Shown here in pieces: positions 61,481 through 64,000 of a stretch of 64,000 bases of DNA. The DNA is from Lutjanus erythropterus (lineage: Eukaryota; Chordata; Actinopteri; Lutjaniformes; Lutjanidae), in assembly GCA_020091685.1 (NCBI GenBank), contig CM034607.1, positions 35,840,101 through 35,904,100 of the forward strand, in the 5' to 3' direction. Each line of letters begins with the position of its first letter. Position 1 is the stretch's first letter. The notes below the pieces were generated by a model that was given only the letters and a program-made list of their open reading frames with translations, was not told the DNA's origin and did not search any database. The translations under genes were made by a program, and so were the position numbers.

Positions 61481-61599
61481 CCTGACACCGAGGAGCCGCA
61501 CTGCAGAGCAAACTCCATCTCCTGGATCACCAACATTACAATAAGTAATGTAAAGGTCACAGACAGACAGCACACAGACAGCGCTCATGTCATCCAAGA

Positions 61600-62180
61600 A
61601 CCATCATAATTTGCATTTGCAGAACTCATTCTGCACAATGTCAACTCTCATCTAATATAAAACTACCCTGTAATGGCACACTGCAGCATAATGGCCAATT
61701 TATGTCCATTCAGAGCCAAACTAAACCCACGGGGGCCTCCCTCGCACTGCATTAAATAACCAATTTGCAGCGAAAACGTCATTACGGGAATAGTTCCCCG
61801 CCAAACGATGTCATTACAGTAACGACAGCCACTCTAGCGTGGCGCGGCGGATAGATTTGGGCACGCGCTGGCTAAAACATCAGTCATTCATTGTGTTCCG
61901 AGTCCTTCATGCCCGGCTGCCCGACACCATGAAGTTAATGCCTCAGACGCCATTATGGAGGAAGTGCCTGCTGTCAGTCCTACTGTATAATCGCACTCCT
62001 GGCTTAATCGCTGCATATTTAAGCTGCAGTTTCACAATGGAAGCGTGAAGAATGAGCACGTCGCCAAACGTGGCTAATGTTAGCGAGTGTGTGCTGAGGC
62101 TGCTGCCGCCGCCGCTGCTTTTTATTGTGTTATGGTGCCATTAACTCCCTGGGTAATCCCTGCAGGCGTCAATAAAATCT
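61600..62180. promoter_or_regulatory. Candidate conserved noncoding element
   Basis: Unique sequence with balanced composition and no long frame, rich in homeodomain/POU-like words: ATTTGCAT at 61612-61619, AATTTATG, GTCATTACGG, GTCATTACAG and TTAATCGCTG. Blocks like this are common in introns of developmental genes such as semaphorins. Function is inferred from texture alone. Confidence 0.35.
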
Positions 62181-64000
62181 AAAACTTAAATGACACGGTT
62201 AATCACGACACAATTAGTGTGAGTCAAAAGATGAATCTGTGCAAGTGTGTAAATGAATCCACAAGCATGGTTCGAGTGTCCCGCTGCTTTACAGCTGCTG
62301 CGCCTGTAATCATGTCAGTCAGTCGGGGCTAATCACCACACAGCGAGGTGTTCTTCTGCCTGCACGGGAATATTTATGGAGGGAAAACTCATTGTTTTAT
62401 AACCTGGTATGTGAGAGACTGCAGGCTCTTTCTTTACTCCCACCCTGCTGCTGCTGCTTCAGTGATTAAAGAGGCAAATTAGAGGTGGAGGTGAAGCTAC
62501 AGCAGCTACATATAAACGCACCTGAGCTCAGTGTGTGTGCAAACATCGTCGAGGTTAATGTTTCTGTCCTCTAGCTGCTCTGTGAGCATGAAGCTAACTA
62601 CAGCGAGACAAATGCATTCAAGAAAACATTCAAGGTGTAATCAGGGATATTTTACTGAATGTTTCTAGACTGTTGCTCACAAATGTTTCCTCAAAGGCTG
62701 CTGAGATTTGAAACCCTCTAAACAGGTGCTGCTGGTATGAAATGACTGCAGGAGAAGCACTGGTTGTACCGGCTGCAGCTTTCAATTAACAGTAGCAGGA
62801 GTCAGGCAGCTTGTGCACGACCTGAAGGTTATCTGGTCCCATGTGGCATGAGACTGTAATCCATTACCTGACCAGACTCCAACACCTCAAATCAGAAGTG
62901 GTGGAAGGTTGGGCTTGAGGTTAGCAACCCCAACCCATAAAAAACAGACACAGAACAGAAACTTTGATGAAAACCAAAAATTACAGAAGCCTGAAGAAGC
63001 AAGACTCTTCAGTTTCTCAACATAAAGAGATTATATGACAACGTATGTGAAAAGTACCGTAGCACGGAATCAGTTCATTTAAACTGAACCAAACCAAGGT
63101 TACGGGTGAAAGTACCTGTCGACTCGAAGAAAACCCCTGCAGCCTCTAATGTAGCTGCCATTAGCCATGTAAGCTAAGTTCACCAACAAACACTGAGCTG
63201 CACTCTCGTCGTTCATTGTCTGATCTCTATAAACAGATATTTGCATGAATACAGAAGCTGCAGGCAACAGAAAAGAGTTTGATATCAGAAGAGTTCTGGT
63301 TTCTGTTTGTAGTCAAAGTGACCAAACAACATTTGAGGTGTCTTCGGTTGCATGCAGGTAATTATTCCATGTGAAGAGCAGTGCAATCTCATCTGAGGGC
63401 AATTTAGCTTTTTATTAGCTTTTTAAAAATGATCTGTGTTCAGATCCAGATACAATCTTCCTAACATACAGTCAGTGATCAACTTGTCCCGATATATTAC
63501 TGAGTGATGCTGCAGCAGTGTCACTTGTGATTTCTCCCTCTGCAGATGAGTGAGTTAAGTTTATTCAGAACTAAAGTAATTTTCTTCACTCAGCCTTGTG
63601 TCTATATAGTTGGGGACAGTTTACTTACTGGTAACTCCCAAGACTTTTGTATTTTTCCTTACAAACCTCGTCCTTTGAGTATATCTCTTAAAAAAAGGCT
63701 GCTGTGGATCATATAAGATGTGATGCTTCTCAGCTTTGTTAGTCTCTCGTCATTCCTGTCAAAGACGCCAGCGTCGATTTTGACCCATGAAAACAGGTTT
63801 TAAGAGAAGCAAACTTTACAAAAACAGAACCTGGATGAGCTGTTTTTCCAATGCATGGATGCATGGAGCAGATGAAGGTATCTTCAGTCAGAAAAACTGA
63901 AACAATCTGATGTTTGCTCACTTGCACGTTTGCATGTTTACAATTAGAAAGCGGTGTTAGACGTTGTCTCTCAACTCTAACTCCATTGTCACGTCTCATG
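62181..64000. other. Unannotated sequence to the window end
   Basis: No exon of the semaphorin or another gene could be identified. No named repeat. Confidence 0.4.

Noticed and set aside
30750-64000. Search for sema6 Sema, PSI and stem exons on the - strand
   Set aside because: No segment with matching motifs, splice sites and phase was found by eye. Small exons could be missed, so absence is not claimed.

Overview
The window looks like nuclear DNA from a ray-finned fish, probably a percomorph. Three things point there: spliced vertebrate genes with GT-AG introns, an exon architecture typical of teleost C2H2 zinc-finger genes, and dense CA/GT microsatellites with many degenerate DNA transposons of kinds common in fish. 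Most of the 64 kb is intergenic or intronic. Most long open frames are low-complexity artefacts.

Layout. At 1-3.6 kb there is a 26-bp minisatellite, a CA tract and a 22-bp-stem hairpin, with no gene I can support. At 3.66-6.28 kb lies a compact two-exon zinc-finger gene on the + strand, complete from a CpG-rich promoter with ETS-like and NRF1-like sites to a candidate polyA signal. The stretch 6.3-17 kb is gene-poor. It holds interspersed repeats, a degenerate minisatellite, and a foldback element with a Tc1/mariner-like element inserted in it. At 17.1-20.0 kb a CpG island is followed by several short open segments with good splice sites, ending in a stop codon and a polyA signal. I read this tentatively as an unrecognised + strand gene. 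At 20.5-21.6 kb is a hAT-type element with a perfect 8-bp target duplication.

At 23.2-30.75 kb are the last three coding exons of a class 6 semaphorin on the - strand: the transmembrane exon, a short linker exon, and a long exon for a Ser/His-rich cytoplasmic tail. The signal peptide, Sema and PSI domains were not found, so they either lie beyond 64 kb or sit in small exons I could not see. Much of 30.75-64 kb is therefore probably a semaphorin intron, which is inference.

The most unusual structure is at 33.65-43.59 kb. It is a 9.94-kb piggyBac-type element bounded by TTAA duplications and CCCTCTATGGTAC inverted termini, with a transposase C-terminal cysteine-rich remnant at its right end. 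Its left-end sequence has been amplified seven times, together with long (TATG)n arrays, into a higher-order repeat with a 1.1-1.7 kb period. A solo-LTR-like sequence abuts its right target site. The region 45-57 kb contains further repeats, a Tc1-like pseudogene carrying a nested MITE with its own target duplication, and an exceptional cluster of CA/GT tracts. At 61.6-62.2 kb is a unique-looking block that could be a conserved regulatory element.
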